Shown here: in pieces, positions 1-10,804 of the stretch
How the letters are laid out: each line of letters opens with the position of its first letter
Position numbering within the stretch: position 1 is the stretch's first letter
Notes under the pieces: generated by a model
Told to the model about the DNA's origin: nothing
Seen by the model: the letters and a program-made list of their open reading frames with translations, nothing else
The model's database searches: none
NCBI GenBank assembly: GCA_038501785.1
Contig: JBAMJR010000009.1
Location: forward strand, 6,825,001 to 6,889,000
Direction of reading: 5' to 3'
Source of the DNA: Myoxocephalus aenaeus
Lineage: Eukaryota; Chordata; Actinopteri; Perciformes; Cottidae
Length of the DNA: 64,000 nucleotides
Program-made: the position numbers and the translations under genes

Positions 1-60
1 AAGGGGACCAACTTGAATAGGTGCATACAGCGCCAACCTAAAGTACCGGAGTGTGTGGTG

Positions 61-1030
61 CAGGGTATTGCCTGTCTGTGAGTAGGACAGAACCAGTCCC
101 GCCTGTCCCGTATTCTAATCAGAGCCTTTTTTATTTGTATCCGTGAAAAGAGAACAATTTAACAGTTAAGTCACTTAACTGTTAAAATAACAGTTCCATG
201 GTGAGGGCAGCGCAACCAGGTCATGTTTGCCGCTGCGGCACATTTCGCCTAGAGTTTTTTTTCAGCGTGAGAAATACGATCTGTGGCGGGAGGGCGTGAC
301 TTAAGACCGAAATGAGTGACAGTCACGCTCAATGCGTGACACTTGAGAGCCCTGGAGAGAGAAGACATAGAGAAGAAAAAGAGACATAGAGAAAGACAGA
401 GCTGACATGTGATTGGTCAAAGAGCGTGTTTTTATTTTTATTTTTTTAAAGACTGCAGTACAGTCTTTGCGCGCGCAACGGACATCGTCGTCGTTTGCTA
501 TGGGCAGCACTAGGCAGTGAGTGATGGGCAAATGCCGTTTTAATCCGCTGTGGGTCCACGACCCAAAGTATGACTGGGTTCAGTCAGTGCCGGGGAATGT
601 GTGGGAGGCACAGTGCACTTTGTGCAGAAAGACATTTAAACTCGGGACGATGGGGCATGTGGCGTTGGCAGACCAGGCTGAAGCCAAGCAAGCAGGCAGC
701 AAGATGGCAGAGCTAATAGCAAAGTCTAATGCCTTTCAGAAGGAGCCACAAGGACAAGTTGGCTGAACTCATCAAACTGGATGAACAGATTGCTGCCAAA
801 AGCGCAGAGCTCCAAAGGCTGTAGGATCTGTTGTACACCCCTCACAGTTATTGTTTTAAATGGTTCTGTATTATGATTAAAGTTATTTGATTGATTGATT
901 TATTTCCTATTTTTTTCATTCATACGCATATCAGGAAAGGTGCGATGTTGGTCTTAAATTTCATTCAAAGTGTCTTGAAAAGGTCTTAAAAAAGTCTTAA
1001 ATTTGAGATGAAAAATCCTGGGGGTACCCT
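61..1030. mobile_element. Decayed DNA transposon debris (hAT-like)
   Basis: This stretch upstream of the first ufl1 exon encloses a BED-finger transposon remnant. It ends in a run of 'gtcttaaa' words (about 950-1005), which is common near the ends of teleost hAT elements. The right boundary looks like ...TACCCTG at 1024-1030. A possible partner CAGGGTA lies at 61-67, but the bases outside the two ends do not form a matching 8-bp duplication, so the left edge is uncertain. A short motif at 19-60 recurs near 7465-7506. Confidence 0.4.
521..824 (+). pseudogene. BED-type zinc-finger transposon protein remnant, frameshifted
   Basis: The reading frame begins MGKCRFNPLWV and carries a CTLCRKTF zinc-finger half followed by KLGTMGHVAL, the usual N-terminus of BED-finger proteins carried by fish hAT-type transposons. 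The frame is lost near 735-740. In the next frame the sequence continues with a charged helical segment (DKLAELIKLDEQIAAKSAEL) that ends at a TAG near 824. That segment resembles the C-terminal coiled region of the same protein class. The two ends therefore sit side by side with the middle deleted and a one-base frame shift. It is not expected to make a functional transposase. Confidence 0.5.
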
Positions 1031-1190
1031 GTTTTAAATAACAGCATTCAGCCGGGTGGCAAAGAGCCGAGATCTCATTTAAATCAAGTTGGAGCTAATA
1101 AGGACTGTGTGTGTGTCATTGTTTGAAATGCACTGTGGGACTTATTAGAGCTCGGACTTGATCTTAAACCCCTCTGATGTGTTGCCTCAG

Positions 1191-3134
1191 GTCCGGGTGA
1201 AGATTTTGGGCAAACTGTCTGAGGAGACCAAAGGACCCCTCACGAAGCTGCACAACAGCCTGAACGGCAAAGTGAGTACCGCACGTTTCCTGCCGCCGCC
1301 GCCGTCGGCTCAAACGCAGTGATGGGAAGCTGTTCGCTCTTTGTGCTTCGCAGACCGTCGAAGACTTTCTGACCAACATAGAGACGTGTGCAGAGGTGTG
1401 CGGGTTCATGCTGAAGAAGGGAGACAAGAAAAGGGAGAGGTAAAGACGACGCTTTTGTGTTTTGATTAGCGTATTTATTAGCTTCAAAACCAGAAATGCT
1501 TCCATTTTGCAATGTTTGTAGTTTTTTTTGACGTATGTTGGTGCCCCTGCGTGTCGTCCAGGCAGGCGCTCTTCCTGCACCGCCAGGCTCTCGCCGACCA
1601 GCTGAAGGAGGCGGAGGATCCGGCCCTGGTCCTCCACCTGACCAGTGTGCTGCTGTTCCAGGCCAGCACCCACTGCATGCTGCACGCGCCCGGGCGCTGC
1701 GTGCCCCAGATCATCGGCACCCTCACGGGACGAATATCCACGGTACGTCTCGGCGCAAATTAGCAGCCGGCGCGACGACACGTGCACGTGAGACGGGTCC
1801 ACTCTGTGCGAGGGGGTGACTCGAAAGCCTGTCGGCGTTCTGCGTGGTAGTTGTTAGATTACCATCGCAGGGGACAAAAACCTCGACATTTCACCGCTCT
1901 GGTTGCCAGATCTATTTTAGAATTGAGAGCTCCAACCAAAATCACACTTTACTTTTGCTCAACTTGCCTCCAAGCGTCACAGTCCCCTCATGTACTCTGT
2001 GGCTGACTGGATGGAAGTCTCTCCAGACGTCCGATACTTCAAAGGATTCAGTGGGGAAACCGGATCAACTTCCTCTGGTTTAGTGCGCCATAGAGGGAAT
2101 CTCATGACAGTAACAGTAGCAAAGTTATTTTTTTGTTTTTATAAATATAAACGCTCAGTGGTGTTGATCAAGATCTCAGACACTCACAACGGCGTTATCG
2201 GCACTTTGTGCTCCGGGACGATCAGGTTTTTTTTTTTTATGTTTGGATCCACTATTCCAGAACTTCATCACATTTCAGAATAATTCAAAAGAAGCAAAAA
2301 CATGAAATCCATTACGTCATCTGGATTTGGAGCCTACCGTACTTTTCGGGTTATAAGCCGCTCCTACGACTGATCAGTGTCCCCGCTGTAGCAAGCTAGT
2401 AGCGCTGCTAGATAGCGCTGCTAGTAGCGCTTCTGCTGCTACCGGCCACTGCTGCTGCTACTGCCCGCGTCCCCTCTGCCCAAGTCGGGTGTCGAGCCTG
2501 GTCCCGCTACCTTCGGTGGTTTTCGGGGAGCTAGCGGAAGTTAGCGGGGAAGTGACGGAGCGCTAGCAGGAGCCCCAGCTGGCTACAGCGGGGAGCTGTC
2601 GGGGACACTGACCGAAGGTAGTAGCGGCTTATAACCCGAAAAGTACGGTAGTTTGTGATTGACCGGTTTGTATTTCCATGAAAACCCACCATAGTGCAGC
2701 TTTAGCTCCCTCATAACAGCCATGTTTATGCATTCAGTTTGGTCTAAATGCTTCAACAAACGTCGGCCGTTGTTTTTTCCCCAGACTCCGCAGCTGTCCG
2801 TCCTCGTGATCTGCTGCAGTGTCGGGCGCAGTGGAGCAGTTTTTTTTTTTATTTGGCGGGGTTCAAACCGCTGATTATGTTTTTTTCCCCGTGTGCTCGT
2901 TTGCAGGAGCAGCAGCAGCTGCTGTCGGCCTACCAGAGCCTGGTGGTGAAGCAGCTGGTGAGCCAGAGTCAGAGCAGGAAGCAGCAGCAGCATCAGGAGG
3001 AAGGGAAGGAGGACGAGAAGGCCGAGGAGCAGGACGAGGAGGCCCGCGACGTCCGCACGCAGCTCGTGGCGCTGACGCCGCAACTCAAGGATCTGATGCT
3101 GTCCCAGAGGAAGGCGTCCGTCACGGAGGACTGA
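1191..3134 (+). CDS. ufl1: E3 UFM1-protein ligase 1, C-terminal exons (partial)
   Basis: UFL1 is the ligase that attaches the ubiquitin-like modifier UFM1 to targets at the ER membrane and ribosome. Four exons are visible with clean GT-AG borders: 1191-1271, 1354-1439, 1562-1742 and 2907-3134 (TGA at 3132-3134). Their phases (0, 2 and 0 at the three junctions) join into 191 residues. Family-specific blocks include LGKLSEETKGPLTKLHNSL, MLKKGDKKRERQALFLHRQAL, HAPGRCVPQIIGTL, SLVVKQLVSQ and the terminal RKASVTED. The last exon has a low-complexity acidic and glutamine-rich insert (EEGKEDEKAEEQDEEA) longer than I recall for the mammalian protein. Earlier exons must lie left of the window: bases 1-1190 hold only transposon debris. 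The third intron (1743-2906) carries a MITE. Identification is firm. Confidence 0.94.
2334..2651. mobile_element. MITE with 29-bp perfect terminal inverted repeats
   Basis: The bases at 2334-2362 (starting CTACCGTACTTTTCGG) are the exact reverse complement of 2623-2651. The outermost CTA/TAG could include a TA target duplication, which would suggest a Tc1/mariner-type non-autonomous element; this is inference. Pairing extends inward in a broken way around 'cagtgtcccc'. The interior has short GCTGCTAGTAGCGCT-like repeats and no ORF. The element sits in the last visible ufl1 intron. Confidence 0.75.
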
Positions 3135-3194
3135 ACCTTTTCTACGTTTTAGAGGAAAAAGGATGCCGGGAACCGGATTGAGGAGGAATCTTCA

Positions 3195-3218
3195 TAATAA
3201 TAATAATAATAATAATGT
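3195..3218 (+). repeat. (AAT)n trinucleotide repeat in ufl1 3' UTR
   Basis: About eight units of AAT lie 60 bases after the ufl1 stop codon. Confidence 0.9.
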
Positions 3219-3352
3219 TGTTTTTCTGTGTGATTTATCCCATGTGGACTCGACACTGAATTGTTAAAAGGAAATTCCTGTCTGGGATGTCACACCCGGT
3301 AAAGCCAATTGACATGAAAATCCTCAATGAGGTTCAGATATTTCATGCTTTC

Positions 3353-3358
3353 ATTAAA
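3353..3358 (+). promoter_or_regulatory. Candidate poly(A) signal of ufl1 (ATTAAA)
   Basis: ATTAAA lies about 220 bases after the ufl1 stop and is followed by a T-rich stretch. It is a common variant hexamer. The 3' end itself is not proven by the sequence. Confidence 0.5.
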
Positions 3359-3359
3359 G

Positions 3360-5590
3360 CTCTCCTCTAACTGATGCGTTTGACTTCTTTATTGGAAGCG
3401 GTTGTGCAGTCAATGGGCCTCGTGCAAGAACCACCGGTACGGCCCGAGTTGTTCTGAAGCGGCGTGAGTATTTAGGAAAAAAAAAGATTGGTTTCGATCC
3501 GAATATTTGAGTTGTATGAGACTTTCCTTTATGGATCTCAGAAAGCAGAACACATATCCCAACATGGTTTAATTGGGGCTTTAACTCTCTGCACAGGTGG
3601 CATCTTTACGTTTGTCTTTTGGTCGGAGCGCCGGGTATAGCGAAGTCAGCAAGCGTTCCCTTCAACCCCAAAATAAGAGTCCCATAACCGAACGGTTCAC
3701 GTTGACTCCCACCGCATAAAATACAGCCACATGGGAAACTAAATAGACATATTATGCCATTTCAACATGCTATACTGTGTTTTTTGTTTACTTTGTTCAA
3801 CGTACTGACTTCTCTAAATACTTTACTTATTTGTATTTGTACAGATCTGTCTGGCTCTTTTGAAAAAACATATGGCTTTTTTATGACGCTACTTTAACTC
3901 TTTGAGATGTTTTACATTATATATCAAAGATTATCGTATAGTAAAACTTTTTCGTCATATTTACTATTTGACTATATGCGCGGACACTGCTGAGGTCTGA
4001 AGCGTGAGCTACCTTGGTAGCAGAGACAATGATCTGGGAGGTCAGAAAGGTCAGGCAGGAAACCTGCATTTGGGTAAGTGGGGCGGTCGACAATTACACA
4101 CACGATTGGCTCTGGGTAGCAGATTTTGAACATGAGCGTCTCAAATGATGTTTTTTAAAGCAACTGGGCAAAATCCACCACGGCGGACAATATAATTGTC
4201 AATAAAATACTAAAATCAGGTTTTGAGCAAGTGTTGAAGGATGCTGGCGGCTGGTTCCGCCCTCAGGCTGGTGTTGGGGGGGCCCTCAGGCTGGTGTTGG
4301 GGGGCCCTCAGGCTGGGTCTGGCCGGCGGTCATCGCATTTTTGCTGACAATTAAAACACTGTAATCATGTATAATGAGTCCACTGGCCTCTCCAGACTCT
4401 TTTGAAAACCAGCCCTTACTACAGCTCAGTCGAGGCATGAGCAGGTTTTACAGAGTATGAACTCCAGTGTTTCTATATATCATTTGAAGATATTCTAGTA
4501 AAACTGTGAAGCTCATGTCTATAATGTATTATGAAGAATTTGGAAGGCTTCATAAAACTCTTTAAATGTTTATAGATCATGCACCACAACGTGAAACGAG
4601 GAGCATTCGTAATGCTTTTTGATGGCCAGCTACAGCTTGACGTCACGACAGCGCACTATTTTTCTGCACCCTTTGTCGTGTCTTTTCTCGTGTGGTCATT
4701 TAGGAAAGTGGTCCTCGGAAATGATTCAACAATTTAGAAGTGTGCTGTAAGTTACCAAACGCTGAGCATCCCTGCGCGAGACAACAGCCTTCGTTAACGG
4801 ACGCTTGGGAGTTGGACCTCACAGTCGTCATGACCACGGGGGGAAGAAAAAAAACGAGGTTTCATTCAAAGACGAAGACAACGTTTCACAATTACAAACA
4901 TCTTGTTCAAAGGGAGAAGTTGTATTTTTTAAATAAAGACTTGACATGGCATTAATAATTCTGTGTGTCCTTCGCTACGCTATAGAGCCAGCAAATACTG
5001 ATCACAAGTCCTCAAAGTGTGTAACGGTAAGCCTGTCATATACATTACTGCTAGTAACTACATACAGTGCTGCCACTTCACACAAACAATTAATAGTCAT
5101 GTTGTGGCCTTGTATTGATGTTTATAAGACATGATTCCATTTGAGAAACTCAGACTGAATAAGCCCTTACAATATGTTTGAGTGGTTCTGTGTATTTATA
5201 CCTGGATAAAGTTATGGTAGTTAATGTTGTCATTACATTTGATCACGTATTATGAATGCTGAACGTATAACACATAATGTATACCACGTATAATACTTTC
5301 TAAAACCTTGTCATAAGTAGGCATTAACAATTTTTAACAAGCTTTATAAAGCCCTATAAATGCATTATGACATGTGACACTATTCAATCCTCTATTTAGG
5401 GTTATGGTGTCTCAGGAAGGGTGTTGCATTGTCCCTTTTATTAAAAGAGTTGTTACTGTACCTTAAGTTTGATGCAGTGATGCTCATAAATGGTTATTCT
5501 GTGGATATAAATAATGCACCGTGTATGATGATGCCAGAAAACATTTTGTATAAAAAAAGAAAGATCATTCCGAGTTCATGTTCATTAGTT
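3360..5590. other. Intergenic gap between ufl1 and lyrm2
   Basis: No gene is supported here. It contains a three-unit G-rich tandem repeat (4260-4316). It also has AT-rich stretches at 4500-4600 and 5230-5390 with repeated words such as 'tataaagccc' and 'gcattatgacat', which look like an old degenerate repeat. The short open frames here show no recognisable family and no splice context. Confidence 0.6.
4260..4316. repeat. G-rich tandem repeat, about 24-bp unit, 2.5 copies
   Basis: The unit CCCTCAGGCTGGTGTTGG followed by a run of G occurs twice, with a third partial copy. The runs of six to seven G differ between copies, as expected from slippage. Confidence 0.85.
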
Positions 5591-5594
5591 CCTC

Positions 5595-5600
5595 TTTAAT
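5595..5600 (-). promoter_or_regulatory. Candidate poly(A) signal of lyrm2 (ATTAAA on minus strand)
   Basis: TTTAAT on the plus strand reads ATTAAA on the minus strand, about 255 bases past the lyrm2 stop codon. Confidence 0.4.
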
Positions 5601-5853
5601 ATTTACAATATATATATATAATATACAGCACAAATAAAAGTCTGGCAAATAGATGAATGAGTTTCCATTATGATGGTCTTCACCACTGTATGCTGAACAG
5701 CAGCACAGGAAGTTTTCCAGGATGACGCCTTTGGGTCAGTTCCATCAAAAAGATATCCAGCCAAAGACGAGTGTCAATACATTCCGTATCGGTCACTTAC
5801 AATGACACACCCTGATCCAGATCAGTCCATAGTCCACAGCAGGTCCCAGGAAT

Positions 5854-6271
5854 TTAACTGCCGGCCAAAGCCAGAGAGCTCTGCAGCTCCTCTAAATGGT
5901 TGTTAGCTTGTGTGATCATCATACGGATGGCATCCTGAAGGAATAATGAGGGGAAAACAGCAGTGAAGGAGAGAGCAGGGGATGCTGGGAAACTAAGTAC
6001 AATGTCTCTACACGTGTTCCAGCTCCAAAGTTGTCATGTGGTTTAAAGCTACAGAAAAGACCAGTAAGAAGACCTTGAGTTCAGATGGTTTCTTTGGGAA
6101 AACTACACTTTTTTTTATAATTAATTAATTAACTTAGACCAAATTATAACCTGTTGCAACAATATGCAACACAATGCTGCAGCTGTTGTGCAGTTAAATT
6201 CATCATTTCATAATGCTACTGCTGTCGACATGCGGAGGAAGCGAGCAGGTTTGGGATTTGAAAGTCAATTT

Positions 6272-6335
<64 letters not shown>

Positions 6336-7386
6336 AGAGTTACAACGCTGCAGGTCTTTCTCTAAGTAAAAAAAAAAAGAAGCTATAAAATAATAATACT
6401 ATTCTGGAAATGTGTCTGGGTTTATAGAGGAATATCTTAAGTCTCAAGCACAACATTGTATGATAAAAGAGTAATTTCCTGGTACCAAGCAACTAATCTA
6501 CTTCCTGTTTAAACCTGCATGCCCAGTGTCCGTGAATAGTCATGTGATGTTTGTTTTCAGGGTATATGTATCTCTTTACCTTGTCTGTGGCACTCTTGTT
6601 CCTCTTGAACTCGTCTCTTGCCCAGTCACTGAGGTACTTCCTGTCTGCTTCGTCTGGTACCTTCCGTATGGTCCTCATCATATTTCTGTAAATCCCCAAA
6701 ACCCTTTGTCGCTGTAAAAACTGTCAAAGAACCAACAGTTTAGGAGGCCAGCAAAAAACACATTTTATTTACTTAAAAAAAAAGGCTGTGTGGAAAGGCT
6801 GGCTAGGGAATAAACACAATATCATATTGTCTTGTCATAGTACAGACTCTTGCACATGTTGAAATTAACTCCATTACCTGATAATCATATACACAACACA
6901 TTCATAAAGGCAACGTTTAAAACAAAACATGGGGCGTGTATAAGCACGTTTTGACTGTCTGCAGTGGGGTTATTGTTTGCTATCCCTCCGTGATGCTAGC
7001 TTAGGTTCTGCCACTAAAAACAACACCGGTGACCGCATAAAAAAACAACTATCAATTAGTTTCACAGACTTAAGTCGCCGTGCACCTAAAAGAGTTGCAA
7101 AACGGACAAAAAGTCTTCCTTCAATTGTATATACGATTAAAGACGGACAAAAAAAAAAAAGAAGAGTAGCTAGCGATGCTTGTTGGCTAACGTAGCGTTA
7201 GCCAATAAGCTAACACCGCTCGGAGGACAGCATTGAGGTCGCATTGCGGCTGCGCAGTGCCCTACGGGGAGGCGAGCAGTCCGGCTCTGAGCGGCATGAA
7301 GTGCACCGCTCCTTCCGTTGTTGTTGTTGTGTGTATTTTACCTGTTTTAGAGAGAGAGCTGCAGACGGCAACCTTGAGACTGCCAT
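5854..7386 (-). CDS. lyrm2: LYR motif-containing protein 2
   Basis: LYRM2 is a small mitochondrial protein of the LYR family, whose members bind acyl carrier protein and help assemble respiratory or Fe-S proteins. Three minus-strand exons join in phase 0: 7386-7342 (ATG at 7386-7384, MAVSRLPSAALSLKQ), 6720-6580 and 5934-5854 (TAA at 5856-5854). They give 88 residues, the usual length of this protein. The LYR signature appears as LGIYRNMMRTIR (the central tyrosine and arginine are kept), followed by DRKYLSDWARDEFKRNKSAT, DAIRMMITQANNHLEELQ and ALAGS. The residues around the short first exon are basic and hydroxylated, which fits a mitochondrial targeting segment. Introns have GT-AG ends. It is transcribed convergently with ufl1 and diverges from the kinase genes to its right. 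Confidence 0.94.
6273..6331. repeat. (GT)n microsatellite in lyrm2 intron 2
   Basis: About 29 uninterrupted GT units lie in the intron between lyrm2 exons 2 and 3. Confidence 0.95.
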
Positions 7387-7851
7387 CTTGTACGACGTCA
7401 CAAGTCGGATGTTGTGATTGCGTTGCTTCTTTTGGTTCAATGGCCGGTTTCAACGGTGGCCTATGGAGGTGCATACCGCCACCTACTGTACCGGAGTATG
7501 TAGTGTGAGAGCTCGCACCCCGGATTGCTATATAGAAGTAGGTAAATTAAGTAATAGTCAATGTAATGGATCCCTGTATGTGAAGTGGCATGAAACGTAC
7601 TGCTGGTGAAATTACTCCTTTATTTTCTTCCTTTGGGTCAAAATACATTCATTAAACTTGTAAACTATCACCACCATAAGAGCTTTAGCCTCATACGGGT
7701 TCATTAAACTATTACACTTTTTAAATGTATAAAGGCGCATCTGTCCATAACAAGATCCGTAGCCGTACTGTCAAGCTCACATTCAAGCATAAAACAAATC
7801 TGCGCTTCCTTTGACCTTTTCACAATAAAAGTTTGATTTATCTATTTAGAC
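7387..7851. other. lyrm2 upstream region with a repeat-like motif
   Basis: The lyrm2 promoter and 5' UTR should lie here on the minus strand, with no clear TATA box. A stretch at 7465-7506 (GGTGCATACCGCCACCTACTG and onward to GGAGTATGTAGTG) closely matches bases 19-60 of the window, so it is probably the tail of an interspersed repeat. Confidence 0.45.
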
Positions 7852-8353
7852 CAGGGGTGTCAAACATACGGCCCGCGGGCCGGATTCGGCCCGCCAGGGG
7901 GTCCAGTCCGGCCCGCGGGATAATTGTAAAAATGTGAGAAAAAAAAAAAATGCAAAAAAAAATTTGAAAAAAAAAAAAAAACCTCAGTATGGATTCGAAC
8001 CACTGATCCTCTGATTGTAAGACGTGCATGGTAACCATTGAGCCACAGACACAATTGATCACAGTACTGACTTTACTAAAAATATTGCCTAACTGCAAGG
8101 GAGTCTGCAGAGGAGAGCCCAGGCAGGTAAACAGTGGGCTGATGTCTGAATTGTTGGTCTTTATGTTTCTAGTTTATTGAAGAAAGACCTTAAAATAGGG
8201 TTTATCATCCAAAAACCTCCAACAATGATTTAAACAGAGAGTAATATTGTCATTATGTATGCGTTATTATGCTGTGATTTTACTGGTCCGGCCCACTTGA
8301 GGTCAAAATGGGCTGCATGCGGCCCCTTAACTAAAATGAGTTTGACACCCCTG
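7852..8353. mobile_element. Non-autonomous hAT element (MITE), 502 bp, with 8-bp TSD
   Basis: The ends are CAGGGGTGTCAAAC and GTTTGACACCCCTG in inverted orientation, a hAT-type terminus. The direct repeat ATTTAGAC flanks the element exactly at 7844-7851 and 8354-8361, the 8-bp target duplication expected of hAT. The left part is rich in GGCCCGC words and the interior is A-rich. No transposase frame is present, so it would need another element's enzyme to move. Confidence 0.9.
7983..8047 (-). other. tRNA-like (pol III promoter-like) segment inside the hAT element
   Basis: On the minus strand TGGCTCAATGG (8046-8036) matches the tRNA A-box consensus, and GGTTCGAATCC (8001-7991) matches the B box at a normal tRNA spacing. 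The acceptor arms do not pair convincingly, so it is more likely a tRNA-derived or SINE-head fragment captured by the element than a working tRNA gene. Confidence 0.5.
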
Positions 8354-8361
8354 ATTTAGAC

Positions 8362-9420
8362 AATTACAAGTCATAGAGGTAAGAAAATAGAGGGATTCAG
8401 TTCATGTCCAGAACAAAGTTCATAGTCCTACAACACCACTTGTAATACCACTCTTAATAATCCACTAAGGTAGCTCGCCATCCAATATCTTAGGTAGTCC
8501 GCATGATCCAGATAGCCAGGGAGCTAGCTAAATGCTAGGCCATCTGCCATTTCTCTCTCCAGACCAGAACTCACTGCTGCCTGCAGAGGATCTTAACGAG
8601 AAACACTTATGAAGGGAAATCACTGGCAAAATCCAAGTGTGTAATTTACTTTGACGAGCGCTTTTACATCACTCTGCGAGCAAATGTCCCTCTCGCGCGA
8701 GCAAAAATTGCTTGCACATTTTTTAACCTTCTCGCTCGCAAATCTTGAACCGGCTCGCTCGCTCGCGAGTCTGTTACCTGCTCGCTCGAGTAGTTTTTCT
8801 TTTTGACAGTAAGTGGGCAGACCCAGTTACCATTTTTAAAATATACAATGTCCCTGTAGTGATTTGGTGATTATTTATCTAAAGATGTCACGGTGTTGGG
8901 GTGTTGAGCCCGTCTTATCCTTTTTTTCCCTGGGTTTCTGTTAGCACTTGAGCACATTCTGCATTCTTTGTAACTTCACGTTGAGAGCATCCCTCTGTCC
9001 CTTTAAATGAGTGCAGGCAGTTGTGTGACACATCGAAGTGGCTTGGCTGGGGGGGGGGGGGGGAAGAAGTGGTTCAGGCTCGAGTTTTGCAGGCAAACGG
9101 CATGAAGACCAGTCTGACGAGGAATAATCCTGAGCACAAGTAAAAGACAGTCAGTACAATCCAGGAATAAAGCAGAAAGGACAGATCAATAACCAGAGAG
9201 GCCTGAAAGCGTCTCCTTGGACTTGACCCCACCACTGTAGCTGAGTCAACAATGGGGAAGAGTGAGAGAAGAGCCGGGGTAGATATACTGTGTGTGTATG
9301 TGTATGTGTATGTTACTGCCCTGTGACTTTCTGCCCATGGAAGAGAATCAACACGAGAAAGAGAAAATGGCAAGGAGGAAGTCAAACACAGGTATAACGG
9401 AGAAAAGGCAGCAAGGATAG
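8362..9420. other. Intergenic, low-complexity patches
   Basis: No gene is supported. A patch at 8655-8790 is rich in 'ctcgctcg/gcgag' words, and a run of about 14 G lies at 9050-9063. Open frames here lack family features. Confidence 0.5.
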
Positions 9421-9757
9421 AGACTCTGACAGTAGTTCAGAGGATGAAAGTAACTGGAGATTCATCATCACACGACCAGCAGAACCACTTGACACTGAAG
9501 GAGCTGAGCAAGAGGAGTCATCCGACGAAGCAGATGAGGTCAACGCTGGACAGGTGTCGTCATCTGATGAAGCAGACAAGAGCGATCCTGAGTTGCCATC
9601 GGCTTCCAACAGAAAATATCCTTCACGACAAATAAATCCACCCACAACACTCACAATGCTACATCCCAGCTGGGCGTGGTCACCTACAACTGAGATTCAA
9701 GGGATTTTCTCTGAGGACGCATTTCCAGAGGTTAAATCCTCCTTGTGTGTGTTGTAG
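9421..9757 (+). pseudogene. Possible retroelement polyprotein C-terminal remnant
   Basis: One plus-strand frame gives an acidic serine-rich stretch (DSDSSSEDESNW, then repeated SSDEAD blocks) followed by RKYPSRQINPP. A run of basic and proline residues after an acidic linker is a common ending of fish LTR-element polyproteins, but no enzyme domain is present. It could instead be a random or host low-complexity frame, so the call is weak. Confidence 0.25.
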
Positions 9758-10146
9758 CTGCAGTCAGGGAGCCAAGACCGGCCGAGGTGGTGACGTCATC
9801 AAGTGAGCTGCTGTTCCAGGTGCAGAATGACCGTACTGCATCCTCCCGTCCTACTCCCAAGTACTTGGCGTATTTGGTATTGAGAAAGGCCCACAGTATA
9901 TACACAGCATTTAACAAACATAATTAAAAGGGTATTGATCAAAACTAAACAGAGCACACCAAGATTACAGCTTTCCCTGATGATTTAGCTTGTATGCTTT
10001 GCATATATCTCGGTTACGTTACCGCAGTATTTCCGTTATGCATTAACTCAGTAAACCGTGAACATACTCTCTGCTTGATGTTTGTCTTGACAGATACATT
10101 TGTGACAATTACTGATTGAAAGAGCCCAGAGAAGAAGACATGTTTG

Positions 10147-10176
10147 ATATGAGATCAGGAATGACTGATCTCATAT
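10147..10176. repeat. Short inverted repeat (12-bp arms, 6-nt loop)
   Basis: ATATGAGATCAG at 10147-10158 pairs perfectly with CTGATCTCATAT at 10165-10176. No T-run follows, so no terminator role is implied. Confidence 0.7.
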
Positions 10177-10619
10177 TACGTGAGATGATTTTAATTGTCA
10201 GACAGTTCTGAAATGTTTCAAAGCTGCAAGTTATTCCTGAAACTATTTCACAATACTGTGGAGAATATTGTATAATTCATATTTTCATTTGTCTACTCAA
10301 ATAAAGTTTCAGGATGTTAAATGGACTAGTTTTTGTTACCCTTCTGCTGCATGAAATCAAGTTGTTCATATCACCTGTTTATACAGTAATTACATAGATG
10401 TTTTGTGAAAGAACAAGTTATATTTGTCTGTCACCACAAGATCACTAATTGTAAATTAAATGAATCAGTTCTTGTCGAGGGAGTCGAGCTTCCCCGTACC
10501 ACCGGCCTCAGCAAGCTAGTGACTGATGCTAACGAATCAAAGCTATCGTTACACAACCACTTGTTGAAGTCCCAGACAGTTTGACAGTTTGTCACATCTG
10601 TGGTTTTTGCTATAATTTA

Positions 10620-10735
10620 AAAAAGGCGGATCTCAACCTTTACAGAGATGCAACAGAAAGCATCCTGACTGGAAACATTACAATGGGATGTGTATGGTTA
10701 GTGAGGGTGATTAAAACTGCCCACAACATCATCTA
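10620..10735 (+). mobile_element. Possible LINE reverse-transcriptase tail fragment
   Basis: Words reading TESILTGNIT and then VIKTAHNII across small deletions resemble the region after the RT domain of fish Rex1-type LINEs (ESILT...VWY...VVKTAQ..I). Only about 100 bases are alignable by eye, and frames are broken. Confidence 0.3.
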
Positions 10736-10804
10736 CTGAGCGTTGGTGACAAGAGCTGGCAAGAGTATCTCTTGCCAGCTCTTGTCACCAACGCTCAGTA
10801 GATG
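10730..10804. repeat. Perfect 36-bp inverted repeat with 3-nt loop
   Basis: The arm at 10730-10765 (starting CATCTACTGAGCG) is exactly reverse-complementary to 10769-10804, separated only by TAT. The arms have balanced base composition, not simple sequence. See findings. Confidence 0.95.

Noticed and set aside
1164..1802. 212-residue minus-strand open frame
   Set aside because: It is the antisense shadow of ufl1 exons; the plus-strand exons have clear family matches and splice sites.
6164..6388. Plus-strand frame with a (CV)n run
   Set aside because: It is created by the GT microsatellite in the lyrm2 intron.
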